Source: Mesocentrotus franciscanus
Lineage: Eukaryota > Echinodermata > Echinoidea > Camarodonta > Strongylocentrotidae
DNA: 64,000 nt
NCBI GenBank assembly: GCA_037976565.1
Contig: CP137680.1
Span: 23,265,533-23,329,532 of the forward strand
Reading direction: 5' to 3'
Part shown: positions 22,568-34,800 of the stretch, piece by piece
How the letters are laid out: each line of letters begins with the position of its first letter
Position numbering within the stretch: position 1 is the stretch's first letter
Position numbers and translations under genes: made by a program
The notes under the pieces: model-generated
What the model was told of the DNA's origin: nothing
Seen by the model: the letters and a program-made list of their open reading frames with translations, nothing else
Database searches by the model: none

Positions 22568-25002
22568 TTACGCACTGTAAAGCTTCTTATTTGTTCTACT
22601 GTAATGCAGAATTAAGTTAGGTCATTATCTCCCAAATCGCCACATCCATCATCGGTGTCGTTTTCAACGTGACTACATCGATGTGGGAAGGCGAAAAGAT
22701 GTATTAAGGGTAACTCTACCTACTAAAGACCTCTTCGTTGGCAGTGATGAATCGACCTGTTGACTCGTTAGCAAAACACTACTAACAGCCAATGTGCCGA
22801 ATAAGAGGACTGTGAATGTCTCCAGCACACAACACACCCTTAACCAAGCCATTAGAGTTAGGAAAGGCAACAAATGCATCAGGTCAGGTGCAAAACAAAC
22901 TTGTTATCTCAAAGCTATCCTGTTTTATCGACATCATCAGAACGGCAAGGACTAAAAGCCCAAGCAATCTTCGTCTTCCAACCATGTCAAGAAGTCTGAA
23001 TTTAAGTGCACACAGAACTTGATTTAAGTCTCTCGTACTTGAAGGAAAAAGGTTCATCAAGAACGCTTTAACTTTAACCTCTTGATGCATACTCGATAAC
23101 GGTCGATAACATTCAAGATTTCGGGCCATTCCGTGTGTATTGTACAGTATAATAAGACAATCAGTTTAGCCTACTGACTGTACAAACAGACAACAACAAC
23201 AAATTTTTCATTGGATGTAGGTTTTCCATTTCGGAAAAATATAGAGGGACAATATCCCTGTCAAAGTCGAAAGAGACACTTTTCTCGGAAATTGCCCATT
23301 TTAATGAAAACAACGCGTTTAGAACAATACAAACCACCAAAAATATGATGGTGAAATTAGATGCTGATTGACTGAATATGTGAAATTAAAATAATTATAA
23401 CACTCACTTGGCTTCATATATTTTCACATAAAAATCAATATGTATTTTATATTCTATATTTCATTAATGATGGAATATAAGAACATGTTCAAAATATTTT
23501 ACCTGGATGAACAAGAATGCCCCTGCTTATTTCTTTGGATTGATATAAGTTAGTATAAGATCGTATCTTTCTCATTGGATGTTTATGATGGCTCACGTGT
23601 CGATCCGCGCGATTACGTAGATGTAAAAGAGGATGACAAAAACAGATAGTAGGACAGAGAGGGAAAAACGAATGTTTGACATTGATCACTGATTGTTGCT
23701 GCTCCTCAAGAGGCTGAATCGGGATACAATATTACAACAGATTAAATATAGAACATTTCCGTCATCAGTTTTCAATGAAACAATCGAAGACGACGCATGA
23801 AGGAACGCAGCCGTAGTAGTTCAAAGGGACTGGGATTTTACATTTCCTTGTAAATAACAATAACATAAACAAAACTTCAGTTTTAGATTTAAATATTGTA
23901 ATACAAAATGTGCTGTAGAATAAACTGTTTCATATTTGTTTTAATAACACAGTTGCTATCGGCCGATGAAGACATGCAATTTACTTTTCTACTTAAATAT
24001 CAAGGTGATGCGATTTCTGATTATTTGCGCAGTTCGTCAAGGGAACCAAACACAATACGATGGTCCAGGATCGTACTTCACAATCTGAATATATTACAGA
24101 GAAAAAAGATAAACTTATATCAAATGATACATTGACATTTGGAACACAAATAACTGACCTTCAAATGCGACAAATTCTGTCTACTGGTTTTCTACGACCC
24201 TTGAAATACTTGGAAAGGACAGGTGAAAATGTGTAATTGTCCAAGAGAAAAAGCAGCTGATTGCCTTGCAGAAAAAGATGATGAAGACGCTTCAACGCAT
24301 TTGTATCATATATCTTTTTGATCAATTATTTTCATGGATAATTGATCTGGACATCTTTCGCCGTGCCGAAGACGTAATAATATGTACGAATGGCAAGGTC
24401 GTGAATTGCATCGATGGTTTGCCTTGATGAATTTTAAAGCATCAATAGACAATGGGATAGTGCAGGATTCAAAATGACGGGAAATAAAATATGGATTCAT
24501 GAACTATGTTGGTATATGCATGTGCATTCTCCTAAATCAATGTAGGAAGCTCAACCTTATAGACCCTTTTTACGATTTGAATCACAAACGGCAGAATGAC
24601 TAGCATAGTAAAACGAAACACATACAACAACAACTACAACTACAGCTAATGAGAACAAGAATGAGATATAGTGAAACGTTTAATAACCAACGTGTATTAT
24701 GGGGAAATCATCACATCTTCAGGAAGTCAATAAAAGAGAAGACGTATTGTTTGACTCAAGCTATTCTCAGCAACGTCGTTGGTGCGAGCGCAGTGCAGTT
24801 ATGATAGGCATACCTGGTACCTATGGGTATACTCTCATACAATAGTGGTTTGAATGCTATTCCAAATGCTCGAAGTTACGATCAATCGTTTCCAAGACTC
24901 GAAGACAACGTTCAGCACGATGCCCGATTTGATGGATGGCAAACAACCGCGAACACATCCAAACGTTTATATACAGTCTTGTACTCTTGTACCTCAAAAA
25001 AT
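21918..25002. other. Anonymous sequence
   Basis: Apart from the TA run at 22535 nothing is certain. Minus-strand frames at 22884-23129 and 22673-22879 contain hydrophobic stretches (LLGLLVLAVLMMS; FTVLLFGTLAVSSVLL) but are in different frames and match nothing that I know. Confidence 0.5.
22535..22561. repeat. (TA)n microsatellite
   Basis: About 13 TA units. Confidence 0.95.
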
Positions 25003-25100
25003 AGTTTTACCCTCAATGACCAAGAATCGTCCGGTTTTTGGTCGGAGTGACTCAACTCCGACCAAACACCGGACGATTCTTGGCCATTGAGGGTAAAACT
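25003..25100. mobile_element. Near-perfect 98 bp hairpin repeat
   Basis: Arms of 46 bp (AGTTTTACCCTCAATGACCA inward to TCGGAGT) flank a 6-base loop with about three mismatches. A T-run follows. Its GGCCAAGAATCGTCCGG word and the CTGTTGTCGGTCTCGTTGGT stretch at 25140-25175 recur, rearranged and inverted, at 63498-63770, so both are parts of one dispersed repeat family. Confidence 0.8.
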
Positions 25101-25179
25101 TTTTTTTTTTAAATCTTTCTTTTTTGCTCGGGCTGTTTTTAGCCTGTTGTCGGTCTCGTTGGTGTGACTGGAGTATTAT

Positions 25180-25670
25180 TCATTCGATATTTGAATGGCT
25201 TTACTTCCGATGGAAGACAGTACGATGCTATGGCAACTTAACAAGAGAACCATATGTTGGGAAGGGCAACAGTTTCCCACCAGGGTATATCATCAGGGGG
25301 TTGCGGTTATTGCGTCATTGGTCCCTCGAGATCTCCTGGAACTTCCCCTCAGGTTATGTCTAATATTCTAAAAGGCTAGTTCTCATCGGGGACAGATGAT
25401 GCCTTGATGAGAAGCACAGATACCTCGTCTATTGTACCCTCTCAAGAATGTTAAGGATGAGATGAAACTTTCCATTAACGGATTAATCGTAGTGCTTTTG
25501 CTAGAAGGAAAGAACTTAAGAAGAATAACGAACTTTTTTCCCGCTCTGTTCGGGAAGTATTCACCTTGCCAAATGGAAAGACCCTTTGGTGATAATTCTT
25601 TGTAAGATTATCGCTAACTCCATCCTGACATGAACGGTATGATTTGGTAAAATTTGTTTAGAGAACAGAG

Positions 25671-25732
<62 letters not shown>

Positions 25733-26985
25733 ACAACATCTCCCTTCAAATCCTACTGATTCGATGATTATCTACATTGACAGATTACAGTGAACTTCCC
25801 GTTTTTTCTACAACACTGATATTGATATTATTCATTAGATAATAATCACAAAAGGATAATAGACTAAGGTTATATTCATAGACATTTTAACTTAAGAGTC
25901 CTCTGAGTTTGCTCTTCGTTAAATAAATAAATGTTCCTAAATTGTCGAGATTTTTTATTACGAGAAGAAAAAAACTTCAACCCCACCTAAACTGTATTCA
26001 CTTGCTATACGATATACTAATGGCAATATGTTTGCTTGCTTCATACTTCAATACATAGCTTTCTTTTCTGAAGTTCCTGTGCGCCGGTGACAAATAATCT
26101 GACATAAGTGCCATTTCTATTGAATAATAATTTCGGAATAGTTGATACAACATGATTGCGGGGTATGCACAAATCATTTTACGATGTATTCGGAGTTTTG
26201 TCAGTGGAAGAGGTAGAAGAAAATCTTATAATTGTATCTGAACCAATAATTGTATCTGAAGCTATTACAAATTATGATTTCTTCACATATGCCATGCAGG
26301 AATTTTACAGATTTCAGACATCGCAACGCCAAAAAGAGATTGTAAAAAATGTATAAATCAGAGGACAATTGAAAAAATCTCATGATGCTTATTTCTATCA
26401 AATCTCGTTTTCTGATTCTTCAAGTAACTCCAAAATTACTTTTAGTGACTCGGTAATATTGTTGAAGTTTGATGAAAAAACTGCGTAATTTTTGTATGAA
26501 ATGTTACTTATTATATTCTTTTTACTGTACTAACCCTCTAACATGCAAAAACTCCTGACAAAATTATCAAACCACAAAGATATTTATGGTTTTCTTTGAA
26601 GGCGTCACTGTGCGACACCCTCTAACAGTAAATTCTCCCAACTTTTTTTTGAATTTTCCCAACTGTTTTTCCATTAAAATAAGACATAAGACAGGCTTTA
26701 AAAAATCTTTAAAATAAATAAAAAGCCAATTCATTGCTTTGTGACGGTTTACATTCACCTAAAATGTAATTAAATTGTAATTATATAGTTAGGAGAAATA
26801 TGGAATCGATCAGATCAGTTTTCCCCAATTTTCATCATTAATAATGGTCTGTTTTCACTCAAACTTTCAGATTATCTTTAATTGTACATCTTGTATTGAA
26901 GTCACTACCCAAGCACCATTTTCTCTCATCTGAAAAATGTTACCAAGTCCCTTTAAAAATAACATGAAACAATATAAAAGTTCAC
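25180..26985. other. Anonymous sequence
   Basis: Holds the TA run at 25678. A 66-codon frame at 26156-26356 includes a small in-frame duplication (IIVSEPIIVSEAI) but no known domain. Confidence 0.5.
25678..25731. repeat. (TA)n microsatellite
   Basis: About 26 uninterrupted TA units, the longest dinucleotide run in the window. Confidence 0.97.
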
Positions 26986-26987
26986 TG

Positions 26988-27399
26988 AATAATAATAATA
27001 ATAACAAAAATAACAATAGTAGTACTATTCATGATAATAATCAGCATCGTCACCATCATCATCATCATCATCAGGTTTATATAGCGCTTAACACATCGAC
27101 GGTGTCTCTAAGCGCTTTACAGATAATTATATAATTATTCCAGTCATCGGATTCAGACTTACAATTTCCAAATCCTTATATGGAGCATTTAAGCCCAGGC
27201 GCGATTTCACTAACGGTCACAATGTTGAGCAAACTACAATGGCTTTTGCATTCTACCGGGTGCCTATTGCTAACACCTAGGTGGAGAGTGGCAAATATGG
27301 ATTAATGTCTTGCCAAAGGATGTCAGAGCCCGTTTGGGTTTCGGCCGACTCATCCCTTGGTTTGAAACTAAAACGGATGGACTACTATACCACGACACC
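26988..27399 (-). mobile_element. tRNA-derived SINE, family A, diverged
   Basis: Read on the minus strand, the family core is present: CTTTGGCAAGACATTAAT, CACCTAGGTGTTAGCAATAG region, CCGGTAGAATGC, and AAGCGCTATATAAACC. The tRNA-like head (27330-27399) is badly worn, beginning GGGGTGTCGTGG. The tail at 26988-27074 is a long AAT, then ATC/ATG trinucleotide tract, coding-like only as poly-Asn and poly-His. Confidence 0.85.
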
Positions 27400-27892
27400 C
27401 CAACTATTGCCCCCTTTTTTCTGAGAGGGGTGGGGGCTTCTTGCAGACCTGAAAAGGCAATCGGTTTATGCTTAAAATCGCATGAGTTCGATGCCCCCCC
27501 CCCCGATAATAATAGTTATATTTAAGGGAAATCTAATATTGGTAGAAAACTACTCGACAAGAGGAAATTAGGAAAATCAGAGAAGTGGACTGGTGAAAGT
27601 TTGATTGAAATTGGAAACAAATTAGAAAGATATTAATTTTGTTCATTTTGTAATCGCTAAAGGTATGGGCTCTTCAAATTGGCTGAATCGGTTATGTGTC
27701 TGTGAAGTGGTGGACAACTTTCCCATTTGTTCCAACACACAAAACGACTAATATTTCATTGTTTAATGTATGAGCCAGTATGGTCTTTTCTTTTTAGAGG
27801 ACCTAAAATAATATGCTTTCCATAATACATTTTGAGTAGTGCCCCAAGGGAGAAGATGATCGATGAGGAGCTGGAAAAGGAAAAGGAAATGA

Positions 27893-28334
27893 CTACCGTA
27901 TTCATCTCGGTGACTGGAAAGCTGTTGTCGGAAGCTCACACAAACATGATGATGCTGTTGGTGAGTGGGGTCTTGGCAGGCAAAACCATAGAGGAAATAT
28001 GCTAGTGCAGTTTTGCAAGAGGAGGAAACTGGTGGTTACCAACACTCTCTTTGAACAGCATCCTAGACGTCGCTATACATGGAAAGCACCTGGGAATACT
28101 GCACGCTACCAGATTGACTATATTCTTGTGAACCAGCGATACAAGAATAGTGTGAAAAAGTCCCTGGCATATCCAGGCGCAGACTGTGACTCGGATCACA
28201 ACTTGGTGCTGATGACAGTGCAGCTGAAACTGAAGAAGATGCGAGGGAGCTCCAAAGTGACGAGAATAGATAATGCAAAGCTGAAACAGAATGCATTAGT
28301 GTATGCATCTTGTGTCCAATCCCGGCTGAACTAG
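27893..28334 (+). pseudogene. AP-endonuclease domain remnant of the RTE-like LINE
   Basis: The frame reads HLGDWKAVVG, then EWGLGRQNHRGNMLVQFC, RRRYTW, IDYILV and finally SDHNLV. These are the back half of the exonuclease-endonuclease-phosphatase fold: GDW corresponds to the catalytic GDFN-type motif (W replaces F), and SDH holds the catalytic Asp-His pair. The N-terminal metal-binding part of the domain is missing, and acidic codons around 27850-27890 look like more of the domain in another frame. The frame runs into a stop at 28334. In a working element this domain nicks the target DNA to prime reverse transcription. Confidence 0.85.
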
Positions 28335-28335
28335 A

Positions 28336-30318
28336 GAATTTCCAGAGGGTCCCTCAGTTGAAGATGAATGGGAAAATCTAAAAGGTGCCTTGCATGGTAG
28401 TGCTGAAGAAAACGTTGGGTTTGGTAAGAGAAAGAAGATCCGTAAACCATGGATAACAGAGGAAATGATAGATAAGGTGGATCAGAGAAGGACGCTGAAA
28501 AATGACAACACTGCAGAAGGCAAAAGGGGTTAACAAGAGGCTTAATAATGAACTAAGAAGAGCTACAGACAAAGCCCGAACTAACTGGTGGGAACAACAA
28601 TGCAAGGAATTAGAGGATCTAAACCGCATTGGGATAACAGACCTTGTGTACAATAAAGTGAAAATTCTTAGTGACGATTTGAAAAAAGGGAAAGGAAAGA
28701 ACAACACAAGAGGGGTGCTGGATGTGAATGGTGAACTGCTAACCAACCAACATGACATAGAGGATAGATGGCGTCAGTATGTTGAGGAGTTGTATGCAAG
28801 GGACAATAAACCTGTCATGGCGGATGACGTTGGTCCCCCTTACTTCCAGAAGAGGTGCATGCTGCAGTCTGTCAGTTAAAGGAGAAAAAGGCGGCTGGTG
28901 AAGATAACATTACTGCTGAAATGCTTAAGAATATGGGGGAAGCTGGCATAATGGCACTGACTCAATTATGTCAACATATATATGAAAAGGGAATATGGCC
29001 AGAGGATTGGACAAGAAGCCAGCTGATTACTATTAAGAAGACTACAAAGGCAATCAGATGCGAGGATCACCGCACAATCAGCCTGGTATCACATGCTTCA
29101 AAAGTATTGCTAAAGGTACTCCACCATCGGATTGAAGCGAGGTCCAAAGATTACATTGGAATTGACCAATTTGGCTTTCGTAAAGGGGTCGGTACCCGAG
29201 AAGCAATTGCCGTAATGAGAATATTAAGTGAGAGATGTATACAGCATGATCAGGACCTATATATATGTTTTGTGGACTACGAAAAGGCTTTTGATCGTGT
29301 CAATTGGACTAGGCTGATGGAAGTGCTGTCAGCCATTGGTGTTGATTGGAGAGACCGTAGACTGATTGCATCCCTGTACATGTCTCAGACTGCAAGCGTT
29401 CGCGTTGGAGATAGGGTCTCGGAACCAGCCGGCATTGGACGGGGAACACGTCAGGGATGCCTGCTGTCTCCTCTTCTCTTCAATATCTATGCAGAGGCAA
29501 TGGTAAGAGAAGCTCTGGCAACGTTAGAAGAAGGAGTGAACGTTGGAGGAGTGTTAATTAAGTCTGTACGGTACGCTGATGATCAGGCCACGCTCGCTGT
29601 CACTGCCGATGGCCTTCAAAGACAGATGGTACAGATGGACCAAGCGGTCAGGAGCTATGGCATGATAATAAATGAGAAGAAAACGAAGGTGATGATGATA
29701 AGTAAGGCCAAGACAAGAGAAATAACCATCATTATAAATGGCAACAGACTAGTGCAAGTCAACCACTTCAAGTATCTAGGCAGTGTGCTGACTGAGGATG
29801 GCAAGTCTGCCAAAGAGGTCAACTTGCGCTCAGCATTGGCAAGAGCTGCCTTCTTTCAACAACAAGATATCCTGATGAGCCAAAATGTTGACCTTAGTTT
29901 GAGAAAGCGTCTTGTGAAGTCTCTAGTATGGAGTGTACTGGTGTATGGAGCAGAGACGTGGACACTCACCAGGAAGGACATTCAGCGATTGGAGGCGGTC
30001 GAAATGTGGTGCTGGCGTAAACTACTAGGTGTGTCTTGGAGGGACAGAGTTTCGAACGAAGAGGTGTTGCATCGAGCTCAAGAAAAGCGGGTGCTGCTTG
30101 AAACGATTAGAAAGAGACAGAAGAAATGGCTTGGACACATCATGCGGCATGATGACGGCTTGATGATCAGAGTTCTAGAAGGTCGTCTACATGGAAAGAA
30201 GTTGAGGGAAGACCTCGTAAAGGCTTTCTAGATGATTTAATCGCAGAATGTGGAGCAACAGGATATGAAATGCTGAAACGGATGGCTAAAGACCGAAGTA
30301 CTTGGAGAGACACTTGAA
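28336..30318 (+). pseudogene. Reverse transcriptase domain of the RTE-like LINE
   Basis: The linker reads in frame 1 from 28336, shifts frame near 28500 (segment 28502-28850), and returns at PEEVHAAVCQLKEKKAAGED for a 458-codon open stretch (28855-30231). Visible RT motifs are DQFGFRKG, FVDYEKAFD (catalytic D141 counted from 28855), GTRQGCLLSPLLFN, and the catalytic YADD at 240-243, followed by the thumb and the VYGAETWTLT and WRDRVSNEEVL segments typical of this group. After a last frame change near 30205 the ending DDLIAECGATGYEMLKRMA and a TGA are recognisable. RT would copy element RNA at the nicked target. Because the YADD core is intact while both ends are shifted, decay looks recent. 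Confidence 0.9.
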
Positions 30319-30534
30319 GTAGAACTCTGATTGGGTCACTGAACCTGTCATAAACTGACAGATCACTATTGATGATAGACATAGAGTGATCTCAATCATC
30401 TCATATTTCAAACATTCACAAATTTCTTGTTATTGGTCCGATGTATTTCAAACTTTCGCCCTTTTTCTTTAATCTTATTTCGTTATGTATGCTTTCATAA
30501 AAATATACTTATTGCAAGGATTAGATTGCCCTTC

Positions 30535-30535
30535 G

Positions 30536-30574
<39 letters not shown>

Positions 30575-30645
30575 GTCATCATCATCATCATTATCATCGT
30601 CATCATCATCGTCATCATCATCATCATCATCAGCATCGTCGTCGT
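30535..30645. repeat. (TCA)n microsatellite
   Basis: About 110 bp of CAT/TCA trinucleotides with a few CGT interruptions. It sits just after the RTE-like LINE and may be its expanded tail. The reading frames through it give only poly-His or poly-Ile. Confidence 0.95.
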
Positions 30646-32270
30646 CTCGTCTTATAATTCAGTCTCCTTTATCCAAGAGTTTAGCATCACTGATGATAGC
30701 ATTATACACTAAACCACTGACACTATAGATGAACAATGACACAAAGAAGATATAGGATGCATTGCAATGTTAACGCAGGAGTGAGAATATCAATACCAAA
30801 AGTGTCTGTTTTCTGAGTCCCACCCCGTACTACTTTTGAACTTCTCCTTAATCCTCCCTCATCATATAATACGATATAGGAATTTTCCATTTTGTGTTTG
30901 TTTAAATAAAATCATCTCATTTCAGTTTAATGTATTCGTCCACTCAAAAATATAATTGCATACTGCGGAAACTGGAATTGTCTTGGCTAGGTTAAATTGG
31001 GACATTACATTATCTGAAATAAATACATTACTTATAATGTATGTACACACACGACATTACTGTATTAAAATGTGCATGTTGAACTATATAAGTTGAGACG
31101 ATACTGAAATGTATACTATATTTACAAAAAATTAATTAAATCCGTGTGGTCGAGCAAAACGCGCTATGTCGTTTGGGATGTTTTATATATATGCATACCA
31201 AGTTAATGCGGAAAACACATTATTTAAGTACCAAAAGTAGCCATGGAACAGAAAACTAGTCTCCATAATCTTCTTTTTCACACATCGTTTGCAGTGCAAT
31301 AGAGCTGTGCATATTGTCATGGTTTCTTAACGGAAACGTGGCGCCTATAACAGCTGCCATTGGCTGACCGAACATGCCATAGTTCATGATTATTGTTCAC
31401 ATTGCCAATGTGAGATATACATGTATATAATATCAGAGTATAAATTCTTTTTCCCGTAAACCTCTCAATATCAATTTAACAATACTCAAAAATATGTTGC
31501 GCTGCTACATGTACGTAACTACAACAACAAAAATCCTCTACGAATAAATATTCCGCTTGACAAATAATAATTTTATCGATCAATCAACCACACACACCTT
31601 TTTCTATCTTTCTTTCTTAATTTTTTTCCCTTTCGTTTGTTCCCCTTTTTTGCACTGTTTTTATTGCTCTTCTTCTTCTTCTTTTCTTCTTCTCCTTTTT
31701 CTTCTTCATTTTTTTTTATAATGATCACCACGTTTACCATTTACACGATTTAATTTTATATGTACATGTATATATGGAGGATTCTCGCGTTTGCCATACT
31801 ATTAGTTTATTGATTTCTTTCTTGACTAGTTTGATACCAATTTATTTGACTTTCCATCCATGTCATATTCCAACTACCATCACTACGTGAGATCAAGAGC
31901 CCGACGTTTCACCCATCCCAAACTCTATCTAACCTATTTGCATATCAAACTGAAATCGATCAACAGAGGATATTCTTGGAGAAACAAAGACGCTTTCGTA
32001 GAAGTTTTCTATTTCCGGACGTCTTCTGTGTCAGCAATCAAGCAATTTGCTCTTTCTTAATTGGTGTCAGTGCGAAACGCGATCACCAATTTCGGCTGGA
32101 AATGGGAGGATTGTTTCACTTCTGATCAAGATTGAGCAACCTTATATATACTGTGCACTTTTTGTGCCAGGGCCTAGAGAGAAAATACGCATAATGTACA
32201 CTTCTATCATGGAAGATTGCTCTTATTAGACAGAGTCCAGCATTCCAATCTCAGCAATTAAATAGGTAAG
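30646..32270. other. Anonymous sequence
   Basis: No gene seen. A T/C-rich patch with TTCTTC runs lies at 31605-31715. Confidence 0.55.
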
Positions 32271-32505
32271 GGATAGGATGTTTATTTCCCAGTGATGAAA
32301 TATTCTAACCGATAAGATGTTTATTTCTCTGTGATGAAATAGTTTGTACGTTTGGATGGTTATGTCTCAGTTAAAGAAATGTTTATACGATAGAATGTTT
32401 ATTTGTTATTGATGAAATGGTTTACACACTATGATGTTTATGTTTTACCGATGAATTATTTAGACAACGGGATGTTTAGGTCTCACTGCTGAGATAGTTC
32501 AGCTG
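32271..32505. repeat. Degenerate ~39 bp minisatellite, six units
   Basis: Units built on GATAGGATGTTTATTTCYCA and GTGATGAAATAGTTT repeat at about 32272, 32311, 32352, 32390, 32430 and 32467. The first two are most alike; later units are worn. Confidence 0.8.
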
Positions 32506-33416
32506 AAATCATAATTATATACAAGCAGAAATATGACGGGACGGGTATTATTACAGCGTCCTGCCAACAGTACATTGCTATCATTCTAAGACATTTTTAC
32601 CCGGAAAGCTACTGATTATTATCGGCAAAGGGTAAATTAGGAAAAGAGACACATCTTAACACAATTCATTTTTCTTTCTATGAATTTAAAGTTTATTGAT
32701 TCTGCTTACCTTTTGAAAATCTGCCTAATTCGGCCAAAATATGGTTGGGTTATGCAAATCGTTCCGGTCATAGTTGACAGCTTTTGACCTCAACCATCAA
32801 TGTTTGCCTATATATAACATTAATAATGTAGCTTAAGAATAGATAAACATTTGATAACATGTTCCTGTAAAAAAAGAAACTGTGGCTATCCCGAATTATT
32901 GAGGTCAATTCATAAATAGAACATATTTTTACATTGAAAGACAATTACACATATTATACTTAATGATAATTGGAGAAATATACACCTTTCATTCAAAGAA
33001 AACCGGTACAATAGTGACAACCAGAATATGTTAGCGAAATCTACTCCAAAAACAAGTGAAGAAGTAATTTATGTATAAAGTTACACGCTATTATCGGGTT
33101 CCAGACATGCATGCTAGTTTCCCTTATCACTTGCGATCTTAATTTTCGAAGTTCACCCATTTCTTTTTCTTTATTAAATTTATCTTTAACTCTTACAAAT
33201 CTGCGTTTCCCATCACTCCTGCCTAATTTTACGTGTAATGCACGTTTTTATTTCCCCCTTAAATCTGACTCCAGATACCGAGCACAAAATCAGCATGGGT
33301 TGGGTAATAAAAAAGCGACAAGTGAGTAGTAAAGGAGTCAAATATTCAGGATGATGCTAACGCTTTCAGCTGCTCAAGTCTGTCAGACAATCCGGGTCAA
33401 ATTTAAACAAGCACCT

Positions 33417-33735
33417 CGAAAGGCCAAGACTTTGTCAAAATTGGATACTTAAGGCTGTTTGATAAAGCAATGCCTGTTTCCAAACATTAAGGTATTTTGC
33501 ATGGCGTTTAGATGATGATATACTTCCGAATTTAAAAGACATTTAAGACTGGAAAGAGTCTTTAGTCTGCATACTAAAGAAAAAATATGAAGGTCACAAC
33601 AACAACCTAAAAAAAGGCAAAGACTTTGTCAAAATTCTCTACTTAAGACTGTTCAAGTTGTGCCTTTTCAAGAGATTTGCGTCTTTTGCAGGGTGCTAAC
33701 CTACATGATTACACACTTTTTAATTTAAGAAAGAA
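33417..33735. repeat. Diverged two-copy duplication
   Basis: AAGACTTTGTCAAAATT followed by TACTTAAG-CTGTT occurs at 33426 and at 33622. The blocks then share CCTTTTC/CCTGTTTCC and TTTTGCA-GG words. Period about 196 bp. Confidence 0.6.
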
Positions 33736-34633
33736 AAAAAATAAAAAAGAACTTAAATTTAAATCTTCTATACCTTTAAATTGATGTAGAACTAAGCATC
33801 TTGTATTTATCGAAATATCTTATTCATGTATTACTAGACAATATTCATTTCCAATGCAGGTATGCAAACTTTATATGCCATTTATCTGAGCAAAGGAAAA
33901 CATATAAATATTGATTAATGGACCCATACTCAGCATTTTCAGTCAAGATAAATTTGCCTGTTCTGTGAACACTAAACCACATGTGAAGCTTTCATTGGCT
34001 CTCCCTTTTTCCAGAAGTACGTTTTAAAGGGCGGACGTGCTAAAACAGAGTCTCATCGATTAGCTTCATGTCGCAAATGCCTGACCGAGAAAATGAATGA
34101 TGCAGGCCCTCTTTTGTTTGACAAGCGCACAATCAACGATATAAATGAGAGAATAATCAATCATTCTACATCCATAGGGATTGTAAATACAAGAAAAAGC
34201 GAGCAATTGACAATGTTTTGCCTAGTTATTTTACTTTATGTATATTTTCAAAACGATGTTATGCGAATCCAGGATAAAGGTTATCGAACTAAAGTCATTA
34301 ACTTTTTTCGTGAATAGAGTTTTCTAAATTAATGAATTCCTATTCATGAAGCATTTTGTACATTGGTGTTTCTTCTATCCATGAACAGTGGTGGCTGAAA
34401 AACCTACATGTAGGTGTTAAATTGAAAACTCCATGTTAGGCTTTTGTTTCGTCCCTAATTAGATTTGAATCTCGATCGCCAATTTTAAAGAACTAAGCTT
34501 AATTTCGTCTTGTACAGGAATTTCTAGATAGCAATATGTTGCATTATGAAAAGTAGGAAACAAACAGGGGTAGTAACCCTCGAAGACGTTCATAATGACG
34601 ATAGCATTCGTATTCCTAAAAACTAGAAATACC

Positions 34634-34660
34634 CGTGTGTGTGTGTGTGTGTGTGTGTGT
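34634..34660. repeat. (GT)n microsatellite
   Basis: About 13 GT units just outside the 3' end of the SINE-like repeat at 34665. Confidence 0.95.
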
Positions 34661-34664
34661 TTTG

Positions 34665-34800
34665 GGGTTTTACAGACGTGTATCAATCAAATATGATTAT
34701 TTACGTCTGGGGACCGACCTTTAATCGTCACCATCCGAAAGACGTGACTCAGTTTCGAACCTGCGTCCTCGGCTGAAATACCCAGACTGAGGATTCCTTT
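34665..34800 (-). mobile_element. Degenerate SINE-like repeat
   Basis: On the minus strand CGCAGGTTCGAAACTG holds a box-B-like core and is followed by GTCACGTCTTTCGGATGGTG, ACGATTAAAGGTCGGTCCCC and a TAAATAATCATATTTG end. The CTTTCGGATGG-GACGTTAAA arrangement is one I know from tRNA SINEs of marine invertebrates, and family B here shares GACGTTAAA. Box A is not clear. Confidence 0.5.

Larger units (their letters stand above)
27838..30645 (+). mobile_element. 5'-truncated RTE-like non-LTR retrotransposon
   Basis: A LINE copy that begins inside the endonuclease domain, continues through reverse transcriptase to a natural C-terminal stop near 30318, and is followed about 220 bp later by a pure TCA/CAT microsatellite ending near 30645. 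RTE-type LINEs encode an AP-like endonuclease and a reverse transcriptase in one protein, have very short 3' regions and often end in simple repeats, so the microsatellite may be the element's own tail; this is inference. The coding part is broken by at least five frame changes (near 27893, 28334, 28500, 28848 and 30205), but the 458-codon reverse transcriptase stretch is intact. The element is dead but fairly young. The RTE assignment rests on overall resemblance to widespread craniofacial-development-protein-2-like endonuclease/RT proteins and is not certain. Confidence 0.85.

Noticed and set aside
30427..30712. Poly-His and poly-Ile frames
   Set aside because: By-products of the TCA microsatellite.
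34021..34090. Zinc-finger-like CRKC word
   Set aside because: A single CxxC without the partner His or Cys residues.
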